Source: Corallium rubrum (lineage: Eukaryota; Cnidaria; Anthozoa; Scleralcyonacea; Coralliidae). Taken from it: a DNA stretch of 64,000 nt. The notes under the pieces are model-generated. The model was not told the DNA's origin and did not search any database. It saw only the letters and a list, made by a program, of their open reading frames with translations. Positions 51,440 through 61,474 of this stretch are shown in pieces; position 1 is the first letter of the stretch, and the number at the start of each line of letters is the position of its first letter. Position numbers and translations under genes: made by a program. The stretch is taken from contig CAXIUP010000160.1 in NCBI GenBank assembly GCA_964035015.1, forward strand, positions 56,805-120,804. Reading direction: 5' to 3'.

Positions 51440-52150
51440 ATTAGGACAGGTTCTGAAATTACGAAACTAAAGAGACCGGCTTACGAGGAGTACCTTGTTG
51501 AAAAATATGGCAACGTTACGAACAAAAGCAATTTGAACTAATGTTGTATGTGTTATGAGGACATTATCGAGTTAATCCGAAATAAACGTGTAGATTGAAC
51601 TTGCTCATTTTAAATACATTTTAATATCCTTTTGCGGGACATGTGTCCCGGAGGGACTTATATTTGATAATTAGTCCCGTTTGAATAATACCCCATGCGT
51701 CCTCTCTGCATGATCCCCCAAAGACCCTGCAAGTTAAGATATCCTAAGAAGAACTTAAGATGTATTTTAGATGAGGAATCATTTCGAGAAGTCGTGAAAA
51801 GAACGATCTTAAATGTCGAAATATAAACTAAAGGCAAAACGAATTATTATTATTATATTACAAGTCTAAACGAAGTCGTTAGCAGTGTTAACTTTCCCGT
51901 GTGGGGTTTCTGTAGTATACACCTCATATTTTAAGTCTTTAGGCATTATGAGATTTATTTGCAATGTTCGCAGATAAACTTCTTAGTCCACATGGGCAAT
52001 ACGATTTCTCAATCACAAGTTTTTAAAAGTTTGTATAAACACTAATGTTTCTGTTTCGATTAAATGAATCAAAAATATTTTGTAGTTTGCAAATGGGGGG
52101 TGTGACGAAGTGAACTAAAGAACCTTGTGCTTGCTGGAAATATTATGAGT
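51440..52150. other. Element sequence without long ORF
   Basis: AT-rich. On the minus strand near 51,990 there is a short K-K-F-I-C-E-H-C zinc-finger-like start that stops after 12 codons (parallel to 10,171). The rest is unrecognised. Confidence 0.4.
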
Positions 52151-52179
52151 ATATTTCGTTTGTATTCTTTCGAACGATT

Positions 52180-52199
52180 TGGTGGCTCTTAAAAGAGCC
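52180..52199 (-). terminator. Histone-type 3' stem-loop
   Basis: The minus strand reads GGCTCTTTTAAGAGCCACCA. This is a six-base-pair stem with a four-base loop and ACCA tail, matching the animal replication-dependent histone mRNA 3' stem-loop. A purine-rich CGAAAGAAT about 10 bases further resembles the histone downstream element. It lies about 130 bases past the stop of the RING-like frame, not near any histone gene. Confidence 0.65.
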
Positions 52200-52326
52200 G
52201 GTTTGTGTTTTGTTTTCTCTGTGTAGGCACTATACGGCGATCCACAAACAGCCACAATAAATGGACTGTCCGCAGAACATCTTTGTGTCCGAGGGTATCT
52301 TCTGTCGTAGTGTCTCTACACATTTT

Positions 52327-52551
52327 TTATGTAAAAGGGATTGACAGCATGTTGTCCCAACTAAGCCGGTTTGCTCTCCTGCTGGTTTTAAACACAGGAA
52401 GCAAAAAATCGGTCTCTACGAACTCTTTTCGGCAGTAAGCACATAGTGCATGCTGTTCCCAGTTGTTGCCTGCTGTCATTATCCATCTTCTTAAACAAGC
52501 AGCGTGTGTGAGATGGCTACAACAGGGTGTAGCAAAGGCTTTCTCCTTTAT
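52327..52551 (-). CDS. RING-finger-like C-terminal coding segment
   Basis: An open minus-strand stretch of 74 codons between a TGA at 52,552 and the stop at 52,327. It contains [14 protein letters not shown], then C-A-Y-C-R, which fits the second half of a RING domain (C-x-H-x2-H-x2-C-L-x2-W ... C-x2-C-R). It has no ATG before the motif, so it is probably a last exon or a 5'-broken gene. RING proteins are usually ubiquitin ligases (family knowledge). The mirrored copy in the right arm is cut at 56,326. Confidence 0.45.
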   Translation of the reverse strand: MKEKAFATPCCSHLTHAACLRRWIMTAGNNWEQHALCAYCRKEFVETDFLLPVFKTSRRANRLSWDNMLSIPFT

Positions 52552-54395
52552 TCACACCCTAAATCTAGGAGGTGTTTTCATAACGATGCCTATATTTGTG
52601 GAAACTTATCAAAATACTGTAATTCTAATACTAAACTTGTAATTTAGAGCTTGCACTACCCCATATTCCTCACTCTTTTATGCATTGCGTGTGTGTTTCA
52701 GAACGTATACGCCAACTCTTTCGCATAAGCCCACGCGACCAAACAATTATGCACGCCCTAAATCTATGAATGTTTTTTCTTATTGATGTCAATATTTGTA
52801 GAAACTTATCAAAATACTATATTTTTAATACTAAACATATAATTTAGAGCTTGCATTACCACACACCGACTCCTCACTCTTTTTAGGCAATATTTTGCTA
52901 TAATATAACTCAACAACACCTTTTATACGAGAGTTGATAAGCGTCGGCTTACACATTTAACCTGTACCAAAGGAATATCAGAAAGACATACACGTTATTT
53001 GTAAATACTTTATTGAACTTCAGCATAGTACAGAAGATGATGTTTCAACGATTCAACAGTAATTTTAATTCTTATAATTGGCGTCATTCCAATACTATGG
53101 CGTTTAGATTGATTGTAGGAGTACATTAGTTTTTTATAATACTGGTTCCTTTCGTTTGATGAAATCTAAACATATATTCAAAATGCTATATAGCCTTTAA
53201 TAAACCATTATCAGTATGTCTCAATGTCGCTTTTCTCAGGTATTGAGCACTTATCTTTGTACCCGGGGTTGATATACATAATGTGTATCAGTCGGAAATA
53301 TTCCGGATCTTACTCGGATTTCATCGGGGCATGTCGGTGTGAGATCGACAAACAGGTAAGAACACGGCTCTTTGGTTGCCATCTGGTAGGCTTGCTGGAA
53401 AAACTTTGTGTTGTCGGGATACAACTGTTTAGCAAGATGAGTCACTTGACTTGCATCACGAACATTTTTTGTTAGGACAAAGTAACTAGCGTTGAGAGAG
53501 ATGGTACGATGGTCTTTGCTTTGATGAAACAAATTTTGTACAATGTAAATCACGCTGAGATTACCATGATGGGATTTCTTCGTGAACAGTTTGGCAATAA
53601 TCGTATCTTTTTCACCCATCATGTCATCAATGATAAATAGATTTCTTATTTGGGGATTAATACTATCCAATATAGATTCGGATAAACCTTGCACAAACTG
53701 AATCCCAGGAATAAGAAGTTCCATTTTAGCAAACGTGTCTTGGTACTCAGAATAAAAATAAATTATATTTTCTGGGACAGGGTCGATCATGATTTGGGCG
53801 TTGGCTAACAATTCCTTGACAAAGGATGTCTTCCCCGTCTTGGTTCCCCCAGAGACCAAGAGCCCAAAGGGATGTGCTAATTGTATGGAGTATGTCTTTT
53901 TGTTGTCTTGGTCATTCGATGCGGTTCCATCAAATGGAGAATGCTTAAATGTAAAATCAGTAGACATCGTTTGTATTGGCCGATCTCCCCCATGCAGGAC
54001 CTTTACGTGGCGTTGTAAATTAAATTGTCTTGAAAAGCTCTTTCCGCAAATATTACAAGCGCTAGGCATGTTCACACAACAACTCTCAAATTACTTGTGA
54101 AAATTTCTAGGAGAAAAGTAAGATTATATCCTTGAGTTTCTTCTCTATTGCATGTGGGATACCAAAACGAACCAATGCGTATGCGTAGCTGGATGTTACT
54201 TAGACGCCGCCTCTAAGGGATTAACTCATGAGTAAAGGAGTAACTCATGAGTTACTCATGAGTAAAGGAGTAACTCACGAGTAAATGAGTAAATGAGTAA
54301 CTCATGAGTAAATGAGTGACTTATGAGTTACTCATGAGTAAATGAGTAACTCCGAGCCCTCGGCACCGAGCTCCGAGGCCTTGGCTCCTGGCTCC
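52472..54395 (+). repeat. Left arm of second palindrome
   Basis: Pairs with 54,397-56,327 (sum about 108,793-108,799, with small indels). The arm includes the 5' part of the RING-like segment, two diverged direct repeats (52,560-52,690 and 52,759-52,890) and the ATPase. Confidence 0.9.
53251..54069 (-). CDS. C2H2 zinc finger plus packaging-type ATPase, second family, left copy
   Basis: 272 residues from ATG 54,069 (54,075 is GTG). The C2H2 finger is at C5, C8, H21, H26, spaced exactly as in the 443-residue protein. The P-loop is G-G-T-K-T-G-K-T at 74-81. Walker B is a hydrophobic run ending D-D at 148-149. A V-Q-N-L-F segment follows. It shares gene layout and domain order with the ATPases at 4,095 and 6,522 but is diverged in sequence and lacks their C-terminal about 170 residues. 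The frame is intact. Likely role: DNA packaging motor of a Polinton-like element (inference). Confidence 0.7.
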   Translation of the reverse strand: MPSACNICGKSFSRQFNLQRHVKVLHGGDRPIQTMSTDFTFKHSPFDGTASNDQDNKKTYSIQLAHPFGLLVSGGTKTGKTSFVKELLANAQIMIDPVPENIIYFYSEYQDTFAKMELLIPGIQFVQGLSESILDSINPQIRNLFIIDDMMGEKDTIIAKLFTKKSHHGNLSVIYIVQNLFHQSKDHRTISLNASYFVLTKNVRDASQVTHLAKQLYPDNTKFFQQAYQMATKEPCSYLFVDLTPTCPDEIRVRSGIFPTDTHYVYQPRVQR

Positions 54396-54580
54396 AGTAA
54401 ATGAGTAACTCGTGAGTTACTCCTTTACTCATGAGTAACTCATGAGGTATTCATTTACTCATTTACTCACGAGTTACTCATTTACTCACGAGTTACTCAT
54501 TTACTCGTGAGTTACTCATTTACTCATGAGTTACTCTTTTACTCATGAGTTACTCCTTTACTCATGAGTTAATCCCTTAG
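54195..54580. repeat. Central TGAGTAA/TTACTCA tandem array
   Basis: Units of GAGTAACTCATGAGTAAAT type, inverted about 54,396 with a GC-rich CCTCGGCACCGAGCTCCGAGG hairpin-like insert near 54,358-54,390. Each unit holds bZIP-like TGAGTAA half-sites. It separates the divergent ATPase starts. Confidence 0.9.
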
Positions 54581-56327
54581 AGGCGGCGTCTAAGTAACAT
54601 CCAGCTACGCATACGCATTAGTTCGTTTTGGTATCCCACATGCAATAGAGAAGAAACTCAAGGATATAATCTTACTTTTCTCCTAGAAATTTTCACAAGT
54701 AATTTGAGAGTTGTTGTGTGAACATGCCTAGCGCTTGTAGTATTTGCGGAAAGAGCTTTTCAAGACAAGTTAATTTACAACGCCACGTAAAGGTCCTGCA
54801 TGGGGGAGATCGGCCAATACAAACGATGTCTACTGATTTTACATTTAAGCATTCTCCATTTGATGGAACCGCATCGAATGACCAAGACAACAAAAAGACA
54901 TACTCCATACAATTAGCACATCCCTTTGGGCTCTTGGTCTCTGGGGGGACCAAGACGGGAGACATCCTTTGTCATTGAATTGTTAGCCAACGCCCAAATC
55001 ATGATCGACTCTGTCCCAGAAAATATAATTTATTTTTATTCTGAGTACCAAGACACGTTTGCTAAAATGGAACTTCTTATTCCTGGGATTCAGTTTGTGC
55101 AAGGTTTATCCGAATCTATATTGGGTAGTATTAATCCCAAAGTAAGAAATCTATTTATCATTGATGACATGATGGGTGAAAAAAATACGATTATTGCCAA
55201 ACTGTTCACGAAAAAATCCCATCATGGTAATCTCAGCGTAATTTATATCGTGCAAAATTTGTTTCATCAAAGCAAAGACCATCGTACCATCTCTCTCAAC
55301 GCTAGTTACTTTGTCCTAACCAAAAATGTTCGTGATGCAAGTCAAGTGACTCATCTTGCTAAACAGTTGTATCCCGACAACACAAAGTTTTTCCAGCAAG
55401 CCTACCAGATGGCAACCAAAGAGCCGTATTCTTACCTGTTTGTCGATCTCACACCGACATGCCCCGATGAAATCCGAGTAAGATCCGGAATATTTCCGAC
55501 TGATACACATTATGTGTATCAACCCCGGGTACAAAGATAAGTGCTCAATACCTGAGAAAAGCGACATTGAGACATACTGATAATGGTTTATTAAAGGCTA
55601 TATAGGATGGCGCATTTTGAATACATGTTTAGATTTCATCAAACGAAAGGAACCAGTATTATAAAAAACTAATGTACTCCTACAATCAATCTAAACGCCA
55701 TAGTATTGGAATGACGCCAATTATAAGAATTAAAATTACTGTTGAATCGTTGAAACATCATCTTCTGTACTATGCTGAAGTTCAATAAAGTATTTACAAA
55801 TAACGTGTATGTCTTTCTGATATTCCTTTGGTACAGGTTAAATGTGTAAGCCGACGCTTATCAACTCTCGTATAAAAGGTGTTGTTGAGTTATATTATAG
55901 CAAAATATTGCCTAAAAAGAGTGAGGAGTCGGTGTGTGGTAATGCAAGCTCTAAATTATATGTTTAGTATTAAAAATATAGTATTTTGATAAGTTTCTAC
56001 AAATATTGACATCAATAAGAAAAAACATTCATAGATTTAGGGCGTGCATAATTGTTTGGTCGCGTGGGCTTATGCGAAAGAGTTGGCGTATACGTTCTGA
56101 AACACACACACAATGCATAAAAGAGTGAGGAATATGGGGTAGTGCAAGCTCTAAATTACAAGTTTAGTATTAGAATTACAGTATTTTGATAAGTTTCCAC
56201 AAATATAGGCATCGTTATGAAAAACACCTCCTAGATTTAGGGTGTGAATAAAGGAGAAAGCCTTTGCTACACCCTGTTGTAGCCATCTCACACACGCTGC
56301 TTGTTTAAGAAGATGGATAATGACAGC
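54397..56327 (-). repeat. Right arm of second palindrome
   Basis: Mirror of the left arm; ends at the BEL junction inside the RING-like segment. Confidence 0.9.
54724..55540 (+). pseudogene. C2H2 zinc finger plus packaging-type ATPase, second family, right copy
   Basis: Starts at ATG 54,724 and matches the left copy. A two-base deletion near 54,960 removes the P-loop lysine codon region and shifts the frame (54,724-54,975, then about 54,960-55,540). Residues after the shift remain very similar, including Walker B (I-I-D-D) and V-Q-N-L-F. The deletion is recent relative to the palindrome, because the twin is intact. Confidence 0.75.
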
Positions 56328-57218
56328 CCAGAAAATACGGAAAGAAAAATTAGAGAGAGAAGATGGAAGAGTCTGCTATCTTCTCCACCACCCAGTCACC
56401 CATCGACTGAAACCAAACAAAGTCAGAATTGTATTTGATTGCGCTGCCAAGTATGGAGGTGTTTCCCTCAATCAGGAATTGTTGCAAGGTCCAGACTTAA
56501 CAAATTCCCTGGTAGGCGTTCTCATACGGTTTCGTCAAGAACCTATTGCGGTAGTAGCTGATATCGAATTCATGTTCTATCAAGTGTTGGTAGAACCCAA
56601 AGATTGCGATGCGTTTCGATTTCTCTCGTGGGAGAATAACGATCTTGAAGAAACTCCGCCGGAGTATCGGATGGTGAAGCGTGTCTTCCGTGCAACGTCC
56701 TCGCCTAGTTGCGCAAATTTTGTTTAAAGAAAGCAACATCAACCTATGAGAAAGAATTCGACCCAAAGATGGCCAAAACCGTCGATAGAAACATGTATGT
56801 GGACGATTTAATGAAATCGGTGGACCACAAAGAAAGAGCCATGAAGCTGGTAAAACAACTACAGGAATTGTTGAAGAAAGGGGGCTTTAGATTAAGAAGT
56901 GGGTTAGTAACAATCGAGAAGTTCTGGCTGAAATACCAGAGAGCGAGAGAGCAAGTTCGGTTATCAACTTGGATATCAACTTTCGACCCACTGGGGCTGA
57001 TCGCTCCTTACGTAATGAAGGCTAAACTGTTGTTGCAAGAATTGTGCCGAAAGAAACGGGGCTGGGATGACGAGATCGATGACCAAGAGAAGTGGTCACG
57101 CTGGCTAGAAGATCTTCCAAGGCTAGAAGAAGTGAAGACAGAACGCTGTTTTAAACCCAAAGTGTTTGGTGAAATCAAGAGTGCGCAGTTACATATTTTT
57201 CTGATGGATCGCGAGTAG
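56327..57218 (+). pseudogene. BEL/Pao reverse transcriptase
   Basis: The first frame (to 56,727) has the RT opening [18 protein letters not shown] and L-L-Q-G-P-D-L-T-N. The next (56,709-57,218) has the catalytic Y-V-D-D near 56,795 and the Pao-type F-D-P-L-G-L-I-A-P. A deletion at the frame switch removes the segment between R-A-T-S-S-P-S and the next motif. The frame then ends near the RNase H. Confidence 0.75.
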
Positions 57219-57950
57219 GATATGGAGCAGTAGCTTACCTGCGACTCGTGGATATGAATGAGCGCATTCATTGTTTCTTTGTACTGAGGAAGGCTCGCCT
57301 AGCGCCAATTCGTGAAGTCACAATCCCGAGATTGGAATTGTCTGCAGCAGTAATTTCCGTGCAACTCCGTCAAACGATTGAAGAAGCATTGGATATGAGT
57401 GTGGATCAAGTGATTTTCTGGACTGATTCTACCACAGTATTGAGGTGCCTCAAAATTAAACGAAGCGTTTTCACACCTTCGAGTCCAATCGCCTTACCAC
57501 AATACGTAATGGATCATCTGTTTCGGAATGGAGATATGTCAAGAGCGAAGACAACCCTGCTGACGACGCATCTATGGGATTGAAGTTGAATGCAATGCTA
57601 AAAGATGACCGATAGTTAAACGGCCCAAAGTTCCTGTGGAAAGATCAAAGTTCGTGGCCCACAAACATAGAGGTGCCACCTTTAAACGATGGTGATCCCG
57701 AAGTCAGAAAGGAAACAAGGATCAACGCTACGACGGTCAGTGAACCAGCCCTGGAAGCCTTCAGTGAACCAGCCCTGGAAGCCTTACTGCAACGATATTC
57801 TTCTTGGTGGCGATTGAAACGAGCGGTTGCTTGGTTGTTGCGATATAAACAGTTCCTGAAAACAAGAGATAAGGTTTCCTCAAGAAGAGAAAGTCTATCT
57901 ACATGTAAAGCTGGTGAAGATGAAAAGGAAATGAAGATGGGAATTTAGAG
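57219..57950 (+). pseudogene. BEL/Pao RNase H region and linker
   Basis: Frames 57,248-57,583 and 57,673-57,948 contain R-L-E-L-S-A-A-V and F-W-T-D-S-T-T-V-L typical of Pao RNase H. A short duplicated E-P-A-L-E-A segment lies at 57,740-57,785. Frameshifts near 57,225, 57,583 and 57,950. Confidence 0.7.
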
Positions 57951-59610
57951 CTGCGGAGAGCAGAAAGCGAGATTATTCGTTATGTTCAGTTTACCTCATT
58001 TCCTGAGCTGACAAGAACATTTGGAAATCCTGAACCCGAATCCGGACGAAAATTGGTAAAGAAGACGCTTCCGAAGGCTGGAGCATCAGTATACAAGCTC
58101 AACCCAAGGATGAATGATGGATTGCTAGTAGTAGGAGGACGGCTCCAAAATGCACGAGTTGATGAAGGGGCAAAACACCCAATGATCCTGCCTTACAAGT
58201 ATCACGTGATCGATCTGATCATCAAACACCATTACGCAGCGGTTGGCCACATGGGACAAGAGTCCGTGCTAGCATCTTTAAGAGAGAAATTTTAGATCCT
58301 GAAAGGAAGATCGGCAGTGAGACGAGTAGTAAGCATATGTGTTGACTGTCAGAAGAGAAAGAAACCAACAAGTGAACAGTTCATGGCTGATTTACCCCAA
58401 GACAGAACGACAGCATGTGAACCTCCTTTCACATCAGTAGGCGTTGATTATTTTGGACCACTGGAAGTCAAGTAAGGGAGAAGCCGTTGTAAAACGATAT
58501 GGTTGTATCTTCACGTGTTTGAATATACGTGCTGTTCATGTTGAAATTGCGCATTCACTGAGCACGGACTCAATGATCAATGCATTGAGAAGATCCATAA
58601 GTGTGCGCGGATACCCCGAAGAGATAAGAAGTGGTTGCGGGACGAATTTTACAAAGGCCGACAAGGAGTTGAAAGCTAGTATCAAGGAGTGGAACCAACA
58701 GAAAATTGGAAATTTCTGTGCTCAGAAAGGAATTAAATGGATTTTCAATCCCCAAGGAGCCAGCTATATGGGAGGAGCATGGGAGAGAATAAGATCTGTA
58801 CGCCAAATTCTTAAAGCCCTGCTAAAAGAACAGATTGTCTGTGATGAAGTATTATCAACCGTCATGGCGGAGGCAACGAACATTCTCAACGACAGACCTC
58901 TGACTCGAAATAGCAGTGATCCAAGGGATGAAGAGCCTTTGACCCCAAACCACCTATTGCAGTTATGACCTTGTTCCTCAGTACCACCTGGAGTGTTCAA
59001 CAAAGATGATCAAGACAGCCAGCGCAAATGGAGACAAGCTCAGTATTTGTCTAACTTGTTTTGGAAATGTTGGACAAGTCCCAAACCTTCAAGAACGCCA
59101 GAAGTGGAATGAAATAAAGAAGAATTTGAAGATTGATGACTGAGTACTCCTAACAGATGAAAACTTTCCAAGAGGCAGTGGCTGTTAGCTCGAGTGGCCG
59201 TTAGCTCAAGTGTTTCCAAGCAAGGATGGTTTAGCGCGTATCGCTAAAATTAAAACAAGTTCAACAGTGGTAACTTGTGCCAAACGTCGTCGACGAGGAG
59301 AGATAAAGACGACCACGATAATCCTTACTCGTCCAATAACGAAGTTATCCAAATAGTGTAATAAAAGTAGCGTGCTGCGTAGGCAGGGTAGAAACAACGA
59401 TCGAAATATAGCAAGGTTAGATATACTGCTGAAACAGAGAACGTAGGAGTCTAACGTTTCGAGCGAAGGCCCTTCGTCAGAGAGAAACGTGACGAATGGC
59501 CTTCGCTCGAAACGTTAGACTCCTACGTTCTCTCTTTCGGCAGTATATCTAACCTTGCTATATTTCAATAACGAAGTTATGTCGTCTTGAAATGGATGAA
59601 GAGTGTGAAC
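57951..59610 (+). pseudogene. BEL/Pao integrase and C-terminus
   Basis: The zinc-binding H-H-Y-A-A-V-G-H-M-G (58,225) is followed after a stop at 58,293 by C-V-D-C (58,340). The core begins with V-D-Y-F-G-P (58,440), shifts frame, and continues 58,444-58,968. The second catalytic position reads S-G-C-G-T-N-F where S-D-x-G-T-N-F is usual, so the Asp is lost; G-A-W-E-R supplies the Glu. The extreme C-terminus (ending E-C-E-Q-T-D, near 59,620) is split by the MITE at 59,349. Confidence 0.7.
59349..59565. mobile_element. Hairpin MITE with 15-bp target duplication
   Basis: CAATAACGAAGTTAT at 59,334-59,348 is repeated exactly at 59,566-59,580. Between them the sequence from 59,403 to 59,565 folds into a long hairpin (TAGCAAGGTTAGATATACTG ... 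and CGAGCGAAGGCCCTTCGTCA at the loop side). Removing one repeat and the insert restores continuity of the BEL reading frame. Confidence 0.8.
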
Positions 59611-59710
59611 AGACTGATTGAGTGTATTACTGTTTATTGTGTTAAGCATGGTAGCTTTTTTTTTTAAATTTGTGAATGAGCATATGCATGTATGTTCATT
59701 TAGGGGCCGG

Positions 59711-59993
59711 TGTCGCTACCAATGGAAATTACTTGTTTATTTATATTCCTCTACATAATTTACATAAATTATGAACACGCATGCGTAAATGCGTTAATTT
59801 ATGCGATTTCCATGTGACTGAAATCGAAACTCGAAGCAGTGGGCTTCTCTCGTGGATAGTTATATTTTAATAGTTTTGTTTGGGATTTGCAAGGAATTTG
59901 CAGTATGTATAGGACGGATACAGTCGGTGAGTTTGTAGTATATATAGTATAGAGTAATTTGTAGTTTATATTGTCTATGTGTTATTTTAATTT
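59711..59993 (+). repeat. 3' LTR of BEL/Pao element
   Basis: Matches 45,744-46,024 with a handful of differences. It stops matching at 59,993, just before the DIRS-type element sequence. Confidence 0.8.
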
Positions 59994-60610
59994 ATGCTTC
60001 CCCCCTGGCTATTCAATAAATTATATAAAGGGTGCTGCTTTTTCCGATGCTCGTTTACTGGGACCACAACATAACAAAACAGATTCCAGTATGGAGTAAT
60101 TGGCTATGGACAAGAACCCATAGCCGCTTTAATCAATTATCAATTTGTTAATCAAATCTGATATTTACAATATTCAACAAATTTTTCTGGCCCAGTAAAG
60201 GTGAGGGCTACAAAAAAACGCCAAAAGCAACATAATTTAAGAAATTATGGTGCTCACCCCACCTATAGGAAAAGCAGCACAACCATTGCCTTTGCCAATC
60301 AGTTTGTAGTGTTGCAAAGATCGAAGAAAAGCATGTGACTGTTGCCCTTGCTAACTAGCCCACGCTTTCCCCACTAAATAATTAACTTGTGTACAATAAC
60401 ATTGCAATGGAAATCAAGCGAGCCACAGCCCTTGCATGCAGCACACTAGACCCCACCATGAAAGTAATATTATATTAACAAACTAGGCATAAAACTCTGA
60501 ATAAGAGAGAACGGCTGCCTTGCTAATCAGTTTCCCAATTCAGCGTTGACTCCGAGAACAACTTCCCCTGCAAGCTGCTATTGGAAATTATTAACTTTGC
60601 ACACATTGAA

Positions 60611-61416
60611 TTAACTAGATAAAGTTTGGATACGAATATATTTAAGGAAAGCATTAGATTTCCAGCGCCCTAATGTTCGGATCTGTCCATCCGACATCCC
60701 CCTATCTGCAGCACGAGAAGCGGCCCCTATTCGGAAACTGTGTCCCTTGTAACGCGATGGATCAAGTCCACAAAATTGAATGGATTGAGAAAGTTTTTTC
60801 AGAAAACACAGCTCTTGACATTGGGCATCCATCCATCGTTATGAAAAGAGGCCCGGATCTATGCCCCCTGAGATGTAAATAGTCGAGCATAAGTTGTACA
60901 GGACAAAAGGTTTCATTGGCGAGAAATCGCCAAAGAAAAAGGTCGCTCGTTGTAGTTGTGTTTAAAGTTGTAGAAAGTGACCTTCAGAGCCACTATTTGC
61001 TGTTTTTCATTCACTAACTTAGTAAGTTGGTTAATTTGAAGGTTGTGGCCAGACGTAGAGGATGTAATTTCACCCACCCTCAAAAAGGCAAAAAATGCAA
61101 GTAAACACATAGCTTGAAATTGACATATGCTATAGTGGTTGACCGAAATTTGTGCAGCCGGTGCCAATATTCTATGAAGGATAGGCAAGGTAATTGGTAG
61201 CCTACTATCAAGGCGAGATCCAATCTTGCCATAACCCTTGAGCATTTGCATTATAAAAAATGTTTTTGTGGGATCAGAAAAACCTGCTAATTTATGGCAA
61301 TATCCTAAGGCTGACACATAAGTATTTACCGTGGAAGGGGCATATTTATGATCGAACATATAAGCTATGAATAGTGCTAGGGTAGGAGGAGGAACCGGAA
61401 GAGTACCAGCAACCAC
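60611..61416 (-). pseudogene. DIRS-type tyrosine recombinase
   Basis: Frames 61,416-60,913 and 60,832-60,611. The first has the core-binding helices (S-T-V-N-T-Y-V-S-A-L) and an R-V-G-E-I segment containing the first catalytic Arg. The second has the C-terminal box G-H-S-F-R-I-G-A (H-x-x-R), G-R-W-K-S and the Y in F-L-K-Y-I-R. A stop near 60,913 and a frameshift in the A-run near 60,800 break it. It would integrate circular element DNA without target duplication (family knowledge). Confidence 0.8.
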
Positions 61417-61474
61417 AGGTAAAGTAACATGAAGAAACTGGTAAAAAAGCTTCCAAGCCCGTTTATAAGTTGGG

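Larger units (their letters stand above)
49554..56326. mobile_element. Polinton-like palindromic element inserted in the BEL/Pao element
   Basis: Order from left: 23-bp tandem repeats, CRE/telomere-like terminal sequence, E-box modules, stem-loop, RING-like tail, ATPase (minus), central array, mirrored ATPase (plus), then the mirrored outer sequence. The last cuts off inside the RING-like coding at 56,326, where BEL sequence resumes. The right arm is therefore shorter than the left by about 2.9 kb. No target duplication is evident. Confidence 0.7.
45744..59993 (+). mobile_element. BEL/Pao LTR retrotransposon, decayed and interrupted
   Basis: Order LTR-gag-PR ... RT-RNase H-IN-LTR. It is broken by an insertion at about 49,553-56,326 and a hairpin MITE at 59,349-59,565, plus many frameshifts and stops. 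Without these the element would be about 7.2 kb, normal for BEL/Pao. Confidence 0.85.

Noticed and set aside
52205-52438. 77-residue plus-strand ORF
   Set aside because: Antisense shadow of the RING-like minus-strand segment, with the histone-type stem-loop agreeing with the minus strand.
54195-54580. CRISPR or bacterial attachment-site interpretation of the TGAGTAA array
   Set aside because: It is a symmetric minisatellite at a palindrome centre with no cas genes or phage integrase.
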